From NCBI GenBank assembly GCA_009936825.1, contig JAACDV010000086.1, positions 1 through 37,365 of the forward strand: 37,365 nucleotides of DNA. Direction: 5' to 3'. Positions 8,523-17,342 of this stretch are shown in pieces. The notes beneath the pieces are model-generated. The model was given only the letters and a program-made list of their open reading frames with translations, was not told where the DNA came from and made no database searches. How positions within the stretch are numbered: position 1 is the stretch's first letter; each line of letters starts with the position of its first letter. This DNA comes from Bacteroidota bacterium. GTDB lineage: Bacteria; Pseudomonadota; Alphaproteobacteria; Puniceispirillales; Puniceispirillaceae. The translations under genes and the position numbers were made by a program.

Positions 8523-9527
8523 TTAGTTTGGTGCGAAAAGCGCACGAAGCTTTGGTCCGTTCTCAGCACCGCCCTTGTCAGCAAGACGGCCTTCAAGGCG
8601 TGCCCAGACTGAATCATAGGCCAGCTTCAAATAGGCAGATGATCCAGCATCAGAATGTGAAACCAGCTTCATTCCACCATCGGTATAAGCTTTCAGATAG
8701 ACAGCTTTGTCGGCAGCACGGTCGGCAGTTGATTTAATTTCCAACTCAATCGCGACATCCTGCAACACCTTCTTAGCTTCATCACTCAGCGCGTTCCAAC
8801 GGTCCATATTGACGATGATGCCAAGATCTGTTGAGTAGAATGATGGCTGAACCATATATTTGACAAACTTATCCCATTTCAGATCTGTAAGACCGATAGT
8901 CGTCCATGGAACAGCGTCAATAACACCCTTTTCCAATGCGCCATAAGCTTCGGTTGAAGGCATTGGCGAAGTGGTAGCTTCCAGTGATTTCAAGAAGGCT
9001 GTATAGATGGGGGTATCGCGAATTTTTACACCGCCAAGGTCCAGAACACTGTCACTAGACCGGAATTTTGGCTCTTTTACTGTGAAGATGTTAAAACCAA
9101 CACCCGAATCGACCCAGCCAAGGAACTTGACGTTAAAGCGCTTTTGGTGCGCTGCGTCGAGAATGGCTGTTCCGCCGTTTTTGCGAGTGACTTCGGCTGT
9201 ATTGGTTGAGGCAACCATAGCGTCAATCTCGGGCACTTCTGCACCATAGAATGAACCAGGTGTGTGAACCATATCAACAACACCGTCACGAACAGCTTTT
9301 GGCTGCTCAAACATCTTGATGGCTTCTGGACCGCCCTTAACCTTAATCTGGACAACACCCTTGCCGCGCGCATTCACTGTGTCGACATATTCAAGGAATG
9401 TTTTGGTATAGACCAGAAATGATGGGAAGGCGTGAACTGCAGTGACGATCTCTTCTGCCGCCGCAGTTTTCACAGCCAGCGTTGAACTCATCGCTGCTGC
9501 CGCCAGCAAGCTGATAACTCGTTTCAT
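8523..9527 (-). CDS. dctP: TRAP transporter periplasmic substrate-binding protein (DctP)
   Basis: This is a 334-residue precursor. The start is ATG 9527, with GGAG 6 nt upstream; an upstream ATG at 9590 would put 21 non-signal residues before a good Sec signal peptide (MKRVISLLAAAAMSS, cleavage near TAAA-EE). The mature protein shows the DctP fold pattern: PEAIKMFEQPKAVRDGVVDMV near residue 90 and the helix-breaking ALEKGVIDAVPWTTIGL segment. The usual conserved Arg of DctP proteins that grips a substrate carboxylate is not obvious by eye. It supplies the DctQM complex. The gene is separated by 105 nt from the dehydrogenase upstream, so it may have its own promoter. Confidence 0.9.
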   Translation of the reverse strand: MKRVISLLAAAAMSSTLAVKTAAAEEIVTAVHAFPSFLVYTKTFLEYVDTVNARGKGVVQIKVKGGPEAIKMFEQPKAVRDGVVDMVHTPGSFYGAEVPEIDAMVASTNTAEVTRKNGGTAILDAAHQKRFNVKFLGWVDSGVGFNIFTVKEPKFRSSDSVLDLGGVKIRDTPIYTAFLKSLEATTSPMPSTEAYGALEKGVIDAVPWTTIGLTDLKWDKFVKYMVQPSFYSTDLGIIVNMDRWNALSDEAKKVLQDVAIELEIKSTADRAADKAVYLKAYTDGGMKLVSHSDAGSSAYLKLAYDSVWARLEGRLADKGGAENGPKLRALFAPN

Positions 9528-9610
9528 GTTTTGCTCCATATGAATAGACTGATTTTTTTTATGGTCGTCGGTACAGGTATTAGACCGCAACCCTCATCTT
9601 CCAGTTAGTT

Positions 9611-9625
9611 GACACTTAAAATGTC
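9611..9625. promoter_or_regulatory. Imperfect palindrome upstream of dctP (possible operator)
   Basis: GACA-N7-TGTC lies in the 105-nt gap upstream of dctP. It is flanked by TTGAC (9609-9613) and a GTCAA about 18 nt further on, half-sites that also occur in the 19338-19349 inverted repeat. The spacing differs between the two sites, so common regulation is only a guess. Confidence 0.22.
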
Positions 9626-9632
9626 TTGTTGG

Positions 9633-10580
9633 TCAAGTTGTTTGCAGCTTTTTAAGCGCAATGTGGATCGGGTCGAGCCTAAGGGAGGCAAAAGCCTGCG
9701 GGCCTGCCCATGCTATATGCGGGGTCAGGACGCATCGATCGCTGGGTAATGACGCCAACGGGCTGGAATCACTGATCGGTTCAGGCCAGACCACATCAGC
9801 TGCATAGGCACCCAGCTTTCCGGACTGTATTGCCTTGGCAACCGCCGCTTCATCAATTAATTGTCCGCGTGCAGTATTGATCAGGATTGCGTCCTGCTTT
9901 ACCCCATCCAGCAATTCGGATGAGATGATTGGCGCGCTGTTCGGAACATAGGGGCAATGCAGCGAGATGATATCGGCATCGGCGACAGCATTTGGCAAGG
10001 ATTCGATGTAGGGGGCATTGACGTCCGTTTTGTCGCGCGGCCCGGTCCAACTGCAGTCGAGGCCAAATCCGGTTGCGCGTTGCAGAACGGCCCGTCCGGT
10101 TGCGCCCATACCAACAATCAGCATACGGCGGCCCGCCAACCGGCCAACTAGGGGCGGCAAGGGTGCGGCGTTGGCATCGTTCATCGGAATAGCCTCGCTC
10201 ATGGGAACGCTGCGAAATCGGTCCAGCCCGCGGGTGACCGTCAAGAGCAGAGCAAAAACGTGATCGCCAATTTCCTCTGCAGCATAGGCAGGCAGGTTGA
10301 AAACACCAATGCCGCGGCAGGCAAAGGCATCAACATCAACATTATCCAGCCCCGTTCCCGCACGGACAAGCACGCGCGCCTCGCTGGCGGCATTGGCGCT
10401 GGCTTCACCGTGACGCATCATGTGATAGGCGATAATCGCATCTGCGCCTTTGAAAAACCCTTCGGGGGGAGGGCCATTCTTGCCGTCATGAAAAATCAGA
10501 TCATGACCCGGAAAGGCGTCATGCTCAGGCGCAGTGCTTGGCCACGGAAAATCTGGAAAGACAATGCGAAAGCGTGCCAT
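9633..10580 (-). CDS. D-isomer-specific 2-hydroxyacid dehydrogenase (NAD(P))
   Basis: This 315-residue protein has the typical two-domain arrangement. The substrate domain ends with LVRAGTGLDNVDVDAF. The nucleotide fold carries GMGATGRAV (GxGxxG, about 157-162), and the catalytic residues appear as INTARGQLID (Arg), a Glu in VVWPEPIS, and the His in TPHIAW. These enzymes interconvert 2-oxo and D-2-hydroxy acids, or oxidise phosphoglycerate-like substrates, in the cytoplasm. The strand-2 end (SWTGPRD) lacks the usual acidic NAD-specific residue, so NADP use is possible. It lies 8 nt after the V4R-domain gene and probably acts on a 2-hydroxy or 2-oxo acid made by this catabolic cluster. No convincing Shine-Dalgarno is visible; coupling to the upstream gene is likely. 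Confidence 0.88.
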   Translation of the reverse strand: MARFRIVFPDFPWPSTAPEHDAFPGHDLIFHDGKNGPPPEGFFKGADAIIAYHMMRHGEASANAASEARVLVRAGTGLDNVDVDAFACRGIGVFNLPAYAAEEIGDHVFALLLTVTRGLDRFRSVPMSEAIPMNDANAAPLPPLVGRLAGRRMLIVGMGATGRAVLQRATGFGLDCSWTGPRDKTDVNAPYIESLPNAVADADIISLHCPYVPNSAPIISSELLDGVKQDAILINTARGQLIDEAAVAKAIQSGKLGAYAADVVWPEPISDSSPLASLPSDRCVLTPHIAWAGPQAFASLRLDPIHIALKKLQTT

Positions 10581-10588
10581 GTGGATTA

Positions 10589-11071
10589 TTAACCACCGCA
10601 GCGTGAGGTGAAATTACAGGCATCACCGCTGGTCATAGCGGTACAGGATTTTTCCACTACAATTGCATCGCGTCCAAAAATCTGTTTTGTAACCGCGCCA
10701 AGCATCCCCTTAATCGCGGCGCAGACCGGGTGCGCCGAATCGCCAAATCCGGCGGCAAAAGGCGAATTGGTAACGCTAAGATCAAGGCCGTTATCCAACT
10801 GTGTGATTTGCCAGTTTCCCCACCCCAGCTGAGGTGCTGTGGCTTCGATTCGGGTAATCAGCGCCGCCGCTTCATCAATGCCGCCGCCAGCATAACTTGC
10901 AGCCGATTTGCCGCCATTTTCAAGGACCGACTGCGTCAGCGCATCAAACGCTGTTATGCGGTCGGCGGCGGACAGTCTGGAAAAAAGCCCCATCAGGGCA
11001 TCGGGGCGAATCATCATATAGCGCGTGTGACCGATTTTCAGGCCGCCGCGACCATCGCTCTCGGCACTCAT
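10589..11071 (-). CDS. Stand-alone V4R (4-vinyl reductase-like) small-molecule-binding domain protein
   Basis: This 160-residue protein is not an enzyme I can name. The C-terminal 60 residues match the V4R/XylR-N pattern: VCAAIKGMLGAVTKQIFGRD followed by VVEKSCTAMTSGDACNFTSR, i.e. the E-x-x-C-x-A-x-x-G-D-x-C-x-F ending of that domain. V4R domains bind small ligands and are known in BchJ-type proteins and as sensor domains of aromatic-degradation activators. No DNA-binding, kinase or GGDEF domain is attached here. The gene overlaps the class II aldolase by ATGA and precedes the D-hydroxyacid dehydrogenase, so it is translationally coupled inside the pathway operon. It could be a substrate carrier, an allosteric partner or an unrecognised enzyme. 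Three clustered Cys near the C-terminus could bind metal. Confidence 0.62.
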   Translation of the reverse strand: MSAESDGRGGLKIGHTRYMMIRPDALMGLFSRLSAADRITAFDALTQSVLENGGKSAASYAGGGIDEAAALITRIEATAPQLGWGNWQITQLDNGLDLSVTNSPFAAGFGDSAHPVCAAIKGMLGAVTKQIFGRDAIVVEKSCTAMTSGDACNFTSRCGG

Positions 11072-11826
11072 TGATCAAACCCCGGATTGACCCGATTTAG
11101 CAGGGCCAACAAGCCGGGCCATTCGCGCTCTGATGGCGGGACCGGAAATCCGTTCAGTTGTTTGGCGGTATGCTCGCAGATTTCGGCTGACGGCTCACGG
11201 TAGGGCTGACCACTGGCCAACACCTCCATCTGCACCTGACAGGATAGCTCCAACGCATACATTAAGCTAAATGCTTCGGCACAATCGGTGCCAACCGTCA
11301 GCAGTCCATGATGGCTGAGAATCATCGCTTGATGCCCGTTCAGATCCTGATACAGCCGCTCACGCTCATCCATGGCCAGCGCCATACCCTCAAATTCATG
11401 ATAGCCAACACGGTTATAAAACTGCATCGCCTTTTGGTTTAGCATCATCAAACCGCGATCCAATGCAGCTACTGCCATGCCGGCACGGCTATGGGTATGC
11501 AGAACGCAATGTGCATCATCGCCCTTCAGGTGAATCGCACTATGCACAATAAACCCTGCCGGATTCACGCGTGCCCCCGCCGGATGAACAACTTCACCTG
11601 ACAGGTTGACCGTTACCAGATTCGATGCCGTAACATCGCCAAAAAGCACGCCAAAAGGATTGATTAAAAACAGGTCGGGATTATCGGGAACGCGAAGTGT
11701 GATGTGTGTGTAAACAAGATCGGACATGCCAAAATGCTCAATCAACCGATAGCAGGCGGCAAGATCAACGCGCGCAGCCCATTCGGAACTGCTCACATCA
11801 TTACGGGAAATTACTGGAACGCTCAT
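11068..11826 (-). CDS. Class II aldolase/adducin family protein
   Basis: This 252-residue protein has the class II aldolase zinc ligands in CVLHTHSRAG and in LSHHGLLTVG. The fuculose-aldolase catalytic Glu position (SSExxxH) is replaced, reading NPAGFIVHSAIH, as in the adducin-like subgroup common in catabolic operons. The family includes aldolases, epimerases and decarboxylases acting on hydroxy acids. The start ATG 11826 has only a weak ribosome site. A 107-nt gap separates it from the isochorismatase-like gene upstream, while it overlaps the V4R gene by 4 nt downstream. The product may feed the neighbouring D-2-hydroxyacid dehydrogenase. The reaction is not determinable from sequence. Confidence 0.85.
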   Translation of the reverse strand: MSVPVISRNDVSSSEWAARVDLAACYRLIEHFGMSDLVYTHITLRVPDNPDLFLINPFGVLFGDVTASNLVTVNLSGEVVHPAGARVNPAGFIVHSAIHLKGDDAHCVLHTHSRAGMAVAALDRGLMMLNQKAMQFYNRVGYHEFEGMALAMDERERLYQDLNGHQAMILSHHGLLTVGTDCAEAFSLMYALELSCQVQMEVLASGQPYREPSAEICEHTAKQLNGFPVPPSEREWPGLLALLNRVNPGFDQ

Positions 11827-11933
11827 GCCAGAATCGAAGCAGAAAACCGGACTTTGTTCAAGAGCAGAGACGCCGGTTGTTAAAAATACTTGGTGATGAA
11901 GGGCCCAAATGTCTGGCTAGGTGCGTTCCGGTA

Positions 11934-12551
11934 TCAGCGCGCCCCTAGATGATCTAGCATTGTTGTAACATCGATCCGGTGGGCAATTGATGCCATATCG
12001 TCAAGCGCGGCGTTGTGGGCCTTGTCAGAAAATGCCCCGCATCCATCTTCAAGAACGGCGCAGTCAAACCCGCGTACATGCGCATCGCGAAGCGTTGAGG
12101 CAACCCCGCCATTGGTAACAATTCCCGCAAACACCAGATGTTTGATTCCCGCATGAGTGAGGGCAAATTCCAACCGGCTCATATAAAAAGCCGAATAGGC
12201 CACTTTTTCGATGGTGATATCGGCGGGTGATAATTCATCAACCAGCGCCTGTCCCCAGCTTGCTGGAACAAAATCACCCTTCTTCAAAAAAGGACGAAGC
12301 TCCTTTAGGTGCGGGGCGATATGCGGCTCACCATCTTTCATTGGCACCAGAGTGAAATGCGTTGAGACAACCCAGCCGCCAGCTGCGCGCATCGCTTTGG
12401 CCAAGGGTGCCAGCCTTCCGGTCAAAGGGGAGATCAGTTCAGCCGTTTTCCCCGCGCGGCCATATGCGCCATCGGGATGGAGGAAGTCGTTTTGCAAATC
12501 CACCAGAACCAGTGCGGTATGACTAATATCAAAATCTTTAAGCTGTGCCAT
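11934..12551 (-). CDS. Isochorismatase-fold hydrolase with Gly at the nucleophile position
   Basis: This 205-residue protein has the isochorismatase/cysteine-hydrolase fold. Asp18 lies in LVLVDLQNDFLHP and Lys116 in IEKVAYSAFY. The third catalytic motif reads AGIVTNGGVASTLRDA: where amidohydrolases such as nicotinamidase, maleamate or carbamoylsarcosine hydrolases have Cys (TNxCV), this protein has Gly149. True isochorismatases (EntB, PhzD) also have Gly there and cleave vinyl ethers with Asp and Lys, so this could be an isochorismatase-like rather than an amidase activity. It starts with a strong GGAGG 5 nt before ATG 12551 and 19 nt after hyuA. That position would suit a second hydrolysis after ring opening, but the missing Cys argues against a standard amidase. 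Confidence 0.82.
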   Translation of the reverse strand: MAQLKDFDISHTALVLVDLQNDFLHPDGAYGRAGKTAELISPLTGRLAPLAKAMRAAGGWVVSTHFTLVPMKDGEPHIAPHLKELRPFLKKGDFVPASWGQALVDELSPADITIEKVAYSAFYMSRLEFALTHAGIKHLVFAGIVTNGGVASTLRDAHVRGFDCAVLEDGCGAFSDKAHNAALDDMASIAHRIDVTTMLDHLGAR

Positions 12552-12570
12552 TTATGCCTCCGTGACGCCG

Positions 12571-14625
12571 CTATTCGGCGCGTTCAATCCGCAAATTACC
12601 AAACTCATCGACAAGACCAACCAGCCCGGGGTCGACATAAATGGTGGTATCCGCTTGTTCCAGCAGGGCAGGTCCCATTACGCGCTCACCAACGGCCATC
12701 GTCAGACGTTCATAAATGGTCGCCTCGCTCCATGCGCCATCAACATAAATCTTTCGGGTGCCTAAAATGGCATCGGTGGCAGATTTGCCGTCTTTTGGCG
12801 CCAGTGCGCGAAGGTCCAGCTTGTCTCGCCGGGCAATCACCGCAAGGCGAAGATTAACCAGTCTAGCCGGAATACCGTCCAGCGGTGTGCCGATTTGGGC
12901 TGTGTAGGCGGCATTGAAGGCGGCCTCAAGACCTGCCGGTGTCAGCTCATTACGTCCGCTCAGGCGAACCTGAACCGTGTGTGTCTGGCCAGCATACAGC
13001 ATGTCGGCTTCGATGGACTCTTCCAGCGCCGCAAAGGTCTCGCTACCGCCGGTGATACGCTCGCTGCTGGCGGTGTGTAGCTCATCAACCCAGCTGGTTA
13101 GTTGCTGGCTGGTGACAGCGGACAGCGGCATATTGACCGTCCGCACGGTGTCGTGCCGCATATCGGCAATCACACAGCCAAGCGCGCTGGTTACCCCGGG
13201 ATAGCGCGGCACCAGACCCGTTTTCAGCCCAACTTCGCGGATCATCGCGCCGATATGAAGCGCGCCGCCGCCGCCAAAGGGCATTGCAGCGAACTTTGCC
13301 GGATCATGTCCGCGCTCAATAGATACAATCCGGATTGCGCCTGCCATGCGGGCATTGGCAACCTGAATGATTGCCTCGGCGGCGTCCATCACATCAATGC
13401 CCAGCGGGGTAGCAACGGCATTCTGGACAGCATTACGCGCTGCCTCAACGTCCAACCGGTCCAGCTTACCGCCGATTGGCCGGTCAGCATTGATCCGCCC
13501 CAACAGCAGATTTGCGTCGGTTACGGTTGGCTGATCATTGCCCAGCCCATAACAGACCGGCCCGGGATCGGATCCGGCACTTTGCGGGCCAATCTGCAAC
13601 AGACCGGCCCCGTCAATCCAGGCGATTGATCCGCCGCCAGCACCGATTGTGGTAATTTCGATCATGGGCGTGCGAACAACCATACCAAAATCAATAGAGG
13701 TCTGCGCTGCCAGCGCGGTGCGCCCGTCAGCAATCACCGACACATCAAACGACGTGCCTCCCATATCGCAAGTGATGATGTTCCGAAATCCGGCTGATCC
13801 GCCAATATGGCTGGCGGCAATCACGCCGGCAGCTGGGCCTGATAGCGCTGTTCGAACGGGTTGTGATGAGGCGGCGTCAATCGACATAACTCCGCCATTC
13901 GACTGGACGATTAGAATGTCACCTTTGGATCCGCTGCTGGTCATTCGCGCGTCCAGCTGGTTCAAATAATTTGCCATCCGGGGTTGCAAATAGGCGTTCA
14001 ACGTGGCGGTAGATAGTCTTTCAAACTCACGAATTTCGGGCAGGATATCTGAGGCAACAGTGACATGCTCATTTGGCCATAATGCCCGCGCCAGCTCAGC
14101 GGCCCGCGCTTCATTCTGGGGGTTGGCATAGCTGTTGATAAAACTGATACACAGCCCCTCGCATCCCGCCGCAATCAGCGCTTGTACTGCCGCTGTCACA
14201 CCGTCTTCATCAAGGGCGGTCTCGATGCTGCCATTGGCCAGTGTGCGCTCGGCGACGCCAAGTCGCAAATCGCGCGTGATCACCGGATCATAGCCGCCGC
14301 GAAGCCCCCATGTGTGTGGCCGGTCACGCCGCCGCATTTCCAGAACATCCTCAAAACCGACTGTGGTGATCAGACCGGTCTTGGTGCCTTTGCGCTCCAA
14401 AAGGGCGTTGGTCCCTACCGTGGTGCCGTGGACGATTGTTTCAATCTCGGAAAAATCGGTTAATTCACGCCCGACGCCGTCAACCAGTCCGATTGACTGG
14501 TCAGCGACAGTACTGGGAACTTTCCCCGTGGTAACTGTGCCGGTGTTGCGATCCAGAAAAAACCAATCAGTGAAGGTGCCGCCAACATCAATTCCAATGA
14601 CATAACGCGCTTCAGATTTACTCAT
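12571..14625 (-). CDS. hyuA: Hydantoinase/oxoprolinase family subunit A (ATP-dependent)
   Basis: This 684-residue HyuA-type protein has the N-terminal nucleotide-binding motif IGIDVGGTFTDW (residues 10-21), the VHGTTVGTNALL element, and the second phosphate loop CDMGGTSFDVSVIADG near residue 290. HyuA with HyuB cleaves cyclic amides (5-oxoproline, N-methylhydantoin, caprolactam) at the cost of ATP; acetone and acetophenone carboxylases share the fold. No zinc-binding gamma subunit of a carboxylase is nearby, which favours ring hydrolysis. AAGGA about 10 nt before ATG 14625 supports the start. It lies 42 nt downstream of hyuB and just upstream of the isochorismatase-like gene. Confidence 0.92.
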   Translation of the reverse strand: MSKSEARYVIGIDVGGTFTDWFFLDRNTGTVTTGKVPSTVADQSIGLVDGVGRELTDFSEIETIVHGTTVGTNALLERKGTKTGLITTVGFEDVLEMRRRDRPHTWGLRGGYDPVITRDLRLGVAERTLANGSIETALDEDGVTAAVQALIAAGCEGLCISFINSYANPQNEARAAELARALWPNEHVTVASDILPEIREFERLSTATLNAYLQPRMANYLNQLDARMTSSGSKGDILIVQSNGGVMSIDAASSQPVRTALSGPAAGVIAASHIGGSAGFRNIITCDMGGTSFDVSVIADGRTALAAQTSIDFGMVVRTPMIEITTIGAGGGSIAWIDGAGLLQIGPQSAGSDPGPVCYGLGNDQPTVTDANLLLGRINADRPIGGKLDRLDVEAARNAVQNAVATPLGIDVMDAAEAIIQVANARMAGAIRIVSIERGHDPAKFAAMPFGGGGALHIGAMIREVGLKTGLVPRYPGVTSALGCVIADMRHDTVRTVNMPLSAVTSQQLTSWVDELHTASSERITGGSETFAALEESIEADMLYAGQTHTVQVRLSGRNELTPAGLEAAFNAAYTAQIGTPLDGIPARLVNLRLAVIARRDKLDLRALAPKDGKSATDAILGTRKIYVDGAWSEATIYERLTMAVGERVMGPALLEQADTTIYVDPGLVGLVDEFGNLRIERAE

Positions 14626-14667
14626 TTACGTTATTCCTTACTTTAATCACTTTTGGGGTAGGGGGCG

Positions 14668-16461
14668 TTAGTTAGCGGTGGCGCGTTCACGCCGTAGATT
14701 CGTTGTGGCGGCGGCATCGACGGAGCCGTCTTTTGCAACAACAACGCCGTAGGATTCGCGCGCGGAGTCCATACTGATATAGCCAAGCCGCAGATCGTTG
14801 GCTACAGCCTCCGGATCACGGTCAAACGGCGATCCATAGCCGCCCCCGCCCGGAGTCTCAAGGCGAACTGACCCGGTTTTCTGCAGCTTTATTCCGACCA
14901 GCTTCGAGGTCATAGGCGGGGTTTGAACTTCGGCGTCATCGGCATCATTTGCCCGGTAGCTGAACTTGTTCATCGCTGCCGGATGGCCATCGCCAACCGG
15001 TTGCGGGGCGTGCCGTCCGCGCTCTCCAAAAAAGAATCCGTCGGCGCCATCGGCCAGAACTTCAACTTCATAGATTGCGCCAAGACCGCCGCGATGCATG
15101 CCAGCCCCTCCCGAATCAGGCCGTAATGACCAGCGGCGAACGGCGACCGGATATGCGGCTTCCAGAATTTCCAGCGGCGGAATTGTTGCCATTGAAATTG
15201 GCGCATTGCCATGGCTCAGTCCGTCGCCGTCAGAATGCCCGCCATGCCCGCCGCCAAAGAATGAACACATCACCCAGCGGCTGCCGTCATCGCGGTGTCC
15301 GGCCAGCGATAGCGCATTGATGGTGCCATACGCATTAGCCAGTGCGCGCGATGGGTCCAGCTTGCCAACAGCGGTAAAAATAACATCAATAATCCGCAGG
15401 ATAGTCTCGGTATAACCGCCAACGGGTTTTGGTGCCTGCGCCGCCAAAAGTGAGTCATCCGGGATTACTATTTCAACCGGATCAAGAACACCGGCATTTG
15501 CCGGAACATCCGGGAAAAGATGTTTCAACGCCACATAGCAGGCGGCAATCGCAGTTGAGCGAGAGATGTTTACCGGACCAGCACATTGCTCGGCCGACCG
15601 GCTGAAATCCAAAATCATTCGGTCACCCGTTACCCGCACATCAACGGCAATAGGCAGCGCGGTATCATTGATACCGTCATTATCCAGAAAATCGGTTGCT
15701 GCAACTTCGCCGTCAGGAAGCGCTGTTATATGAGCTTGCATCTGCAAATGCGCGCGTGAGCGCAGCTCGCTAAAAACGGTTTTGATTGTGTCATCACTAT
15801 ATTCATCAAGAAGCGCAATCATCCGGCTATGGCCAAGATCAAGCGCGCTGACCTGCGCGTTCAGATCACCATAAACCGACAGCGGCAGACGCGAATTGGT
15901 TCGCAGAATTGACATAATATCATCTTGGCGTTCGCCGCGACGGAACAGCTTGACCGGCGGGATATGGACACCTTCTTGAAAGCTCTCGGTTGCCACCGGA
16001 TTATAGTTGCCGGGGACGTTTCCACCAACATCATGCCAATGTCCGACCGAGGCTAGATAGCAAAACACTTTGCCATCCCGAAAAAGCGGGCGAATTAATT
16101 TGAAGTCCGACAGATGCGTTCCGCCTTCATACGGATCATTGAAAATATAGACATCGCCGTCTTCGGGTGGATTGTCCTTGGTGATATCAATGACATAGCG
16201 GACCGCGAATGCCATAACGCCAACGAAAACGGGAAGGCCCTCTTTGCCTTGCACTAGTGTCTCGCCGGTTTTGGCATCGTACAGGCCGTGCGAGGCGTCA
16301 TGGGCCTCGGCAATGATCGGGTTAAAGGCGCTGCGGAACAGCGTAGCGTCCATCTCGTCGGCAATCTGTTCCAGCCGGCCACGCAGAACAGCCAGCAAAA
16401 CAGGGCTAATTTCTGACTTTGTGGCGGATTTGGCATCGGATGCTTGGGTCTTATCGCTCAT
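14668..16461 (-). CDS. hyuB: Hydantoinase/oxoprolinase family subunit B
   Basis: This 597-residue HyuB partner subunit has N-terminal LLAVLRGRLEQIADEMDATLFRSAF and the core signature YIFNDPYEGGTHLSDFKLIRP. It also has VGHWHDVGGNVPG (metal-binding His/Asp cluster) and C-terminal GGGGYGSPFDRDPEAVANDL. Length is typical of stand-alone B subunits (about 550-600). The ATGA overlap with the upstream lyase gene indicates translational coupling. It should form a cytoplasmic complex with HyuA for ATP-driven lactam or imide opening. Confidence 0.92.
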   Translation of the reverse strand: MSDKTQASDAKSATKSEISPVLLAVLRGRLEQIADEMDATLFRSAFNPIIAEAHDASHGLYDAKTGETLVQGKEGLPVFVGVMAFAVRYVIDITKDNPPEDGDVYIFNDPYEGGTHLSDFKLIRPLFRDGKVFCYLASVGHWHDVGGNVPGNYNPVATESFQEGVHIPPVKLFRRGERQDDIMSILRTNSRLPLSVYGDLNAQVSALDLGHSRMIALLDEYSDDTIKTVFSELRSRAHLQMQAHITALPDGEVAATDFLDNDGINDTALPIAVDVRVTGDRMILDFSRSAEQCAGPVNISRSTAIAACYVALKHLFPDVPANAGVLDPVEIVIPDDSLLAAQAPKPVGGYTETILRIIDVIFTAVGKLDPSRALANAYGTINALSLAGHRDDGSRWVMCSFFGGGHGGHSDGDGLSHGNAPISMATIPPLEILEAAYPVAVRRWSLRPDSGGAGMHRGGLGAIYEVEVLADGADGFFFGERGRHAPQPVGDGHPAAMNKFSYRANDADDAEVQTPPMTSKLVGIKLQKTGSVRLETPGGGGYGSPFDRDPEAVANDLRLGYISMDSARESYGVVVAKDGSVDAAATTNLRRERATAN

Positions 16462-17342
16462 AACTTAAACTTATCCTCATCATACGATTTGCCAGCTTCT
16501 AGCAAGTCGGTCGTTCCAAGAAGCGCGTTTAGCCCGCCTAGATCAAGCATTTTTTCCTGCCAGCTTGCTGTTGAACCAGAGGCCAGAAGGTCACCATAAA
16601 AAGCAGTGCCAAGATGTGTCAGCGCCCGCACAAATGCCCCCGGGTAAATCACCACTCTATAGCCAAGTTCATGCAGGTCAGCGAACGGCAAAAGCGGTGT
16701 TTGTCCCCCTTCAACCATATTCGCTAGTAGCGGGATGTTGGCAGCAAACTGTTTGGTCAGGCGCTGCATCGCAGCAAGATCGGGCGGGGCCTCAACAAAT
16801 AAAATATCGGCGCCAGCTTCAACAAAAGCAGCGGCGCGGTCAAGCGCAGCGTCCAGCCCCTCAACCGCGATGGCGTCAGTGCGCGCGACTACCAGACAAT
16901 CCGATCCGCAAAGCGCGTCCTTGGCGGCGCGAATTTTGCCGACCATTTCGCCGCTCGAAACCAATGTTTTTCCGGCAAGATGCCCACACCGTTTTGGCAA
17001 TGTCTGATCTTCCAGCTGGATGGCTGCCGCCCCCGCCTTGGCAAGGCGGCGGGCAGTGCGTTGAACATTCAAGGCGTTACCAAAACCGGTATCGGCATCA
17101 ACAATCAGCGGCGTTTCGGTGCGCTCGGTAATGGCGGCAACGCTGTCTGCAAGCTCGCTCATTGATACAAGGCCAATATCAGGGCTGCCAAACCGAGTGT
17201 AGGCAAGCGATGCCCCTGACAAATACAGTGCCTCGGCCCCGGCCATGCTGGCCATGCGCGCTGACAACCCGTCAAAAACCCCGGGGACCAGAACCGGCGG
17301 CAGGCTGTCATCGGCAAGTCTTTTCGCAAGCCAACTCATCAT
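16458..17342 (-). CDS. Isocitrate lyase/PEP mutase superfamily lyase (dimethylmalate lyase-like)
   Basis: This 294-residue TIM-barrel protein has the metal site VDADTGFGN (D82, D84), Glu111 in QLEDQTLPKRCGH, and the loop cysteine Cys119 in KRCGH. That Cys marks C-C lyases (isocitrate, methylisocitrate, dimethylmalate lyases) rather than PEP mutases. The early YLSGASLAYTRFGSPDIGLVS segment resembles the dimethylmalate/oxaloacetate-hydrolase branch. It would cleave a 2-alkyl-malate to pyruvate or a 2-oxo acid plus a carboxylate. It overlaps the LeuD-like gene upstream and hyuB downstream by 4 nt each, so it is tightly coupled to a hydratase that would supply its malate-type substrate. Confidence 0.87.
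   Translation of the reverse strand: MMSWLAKRLADDSLPPVLVPGVFDGLSARMASMAGAEALYLSGASLAYTRFGSPDIGLVSMSELADSVAAITERTETPLIVDADTGFGNALNVQRTARRLAKAGAAAIQLEDQTLPKRCGHLAGKTLVSSGEMVGKIRAAKDALCGSDCLVVARTDAIAVEGLDAALDRAAAFVEAGADILFVEAPPDLAAMQRLTKQFAANIPLLANMVEGGQTPLLPFADLHELGYRVVIYPGAFVRALTHLGTAFYGDLLASGSTASWQEKMLDLGGLNALLGTTDLLEAGKSYDEDKFKL

Noticed and set aside
12571..16461. Acetone carboxylase subunits
   Set aside because: The fold is shared, but no gamma subunit gene is adjacent and the lengths fit hydantoinase/oxoprolinase A and B.
16565..17131. 188-codon plus-strand frame
   Set aside because: It is antisense to the isocitrate-lyase-family gene, which has clear catalytic motifs; the frame is rich in Gln and Arg with no motif.
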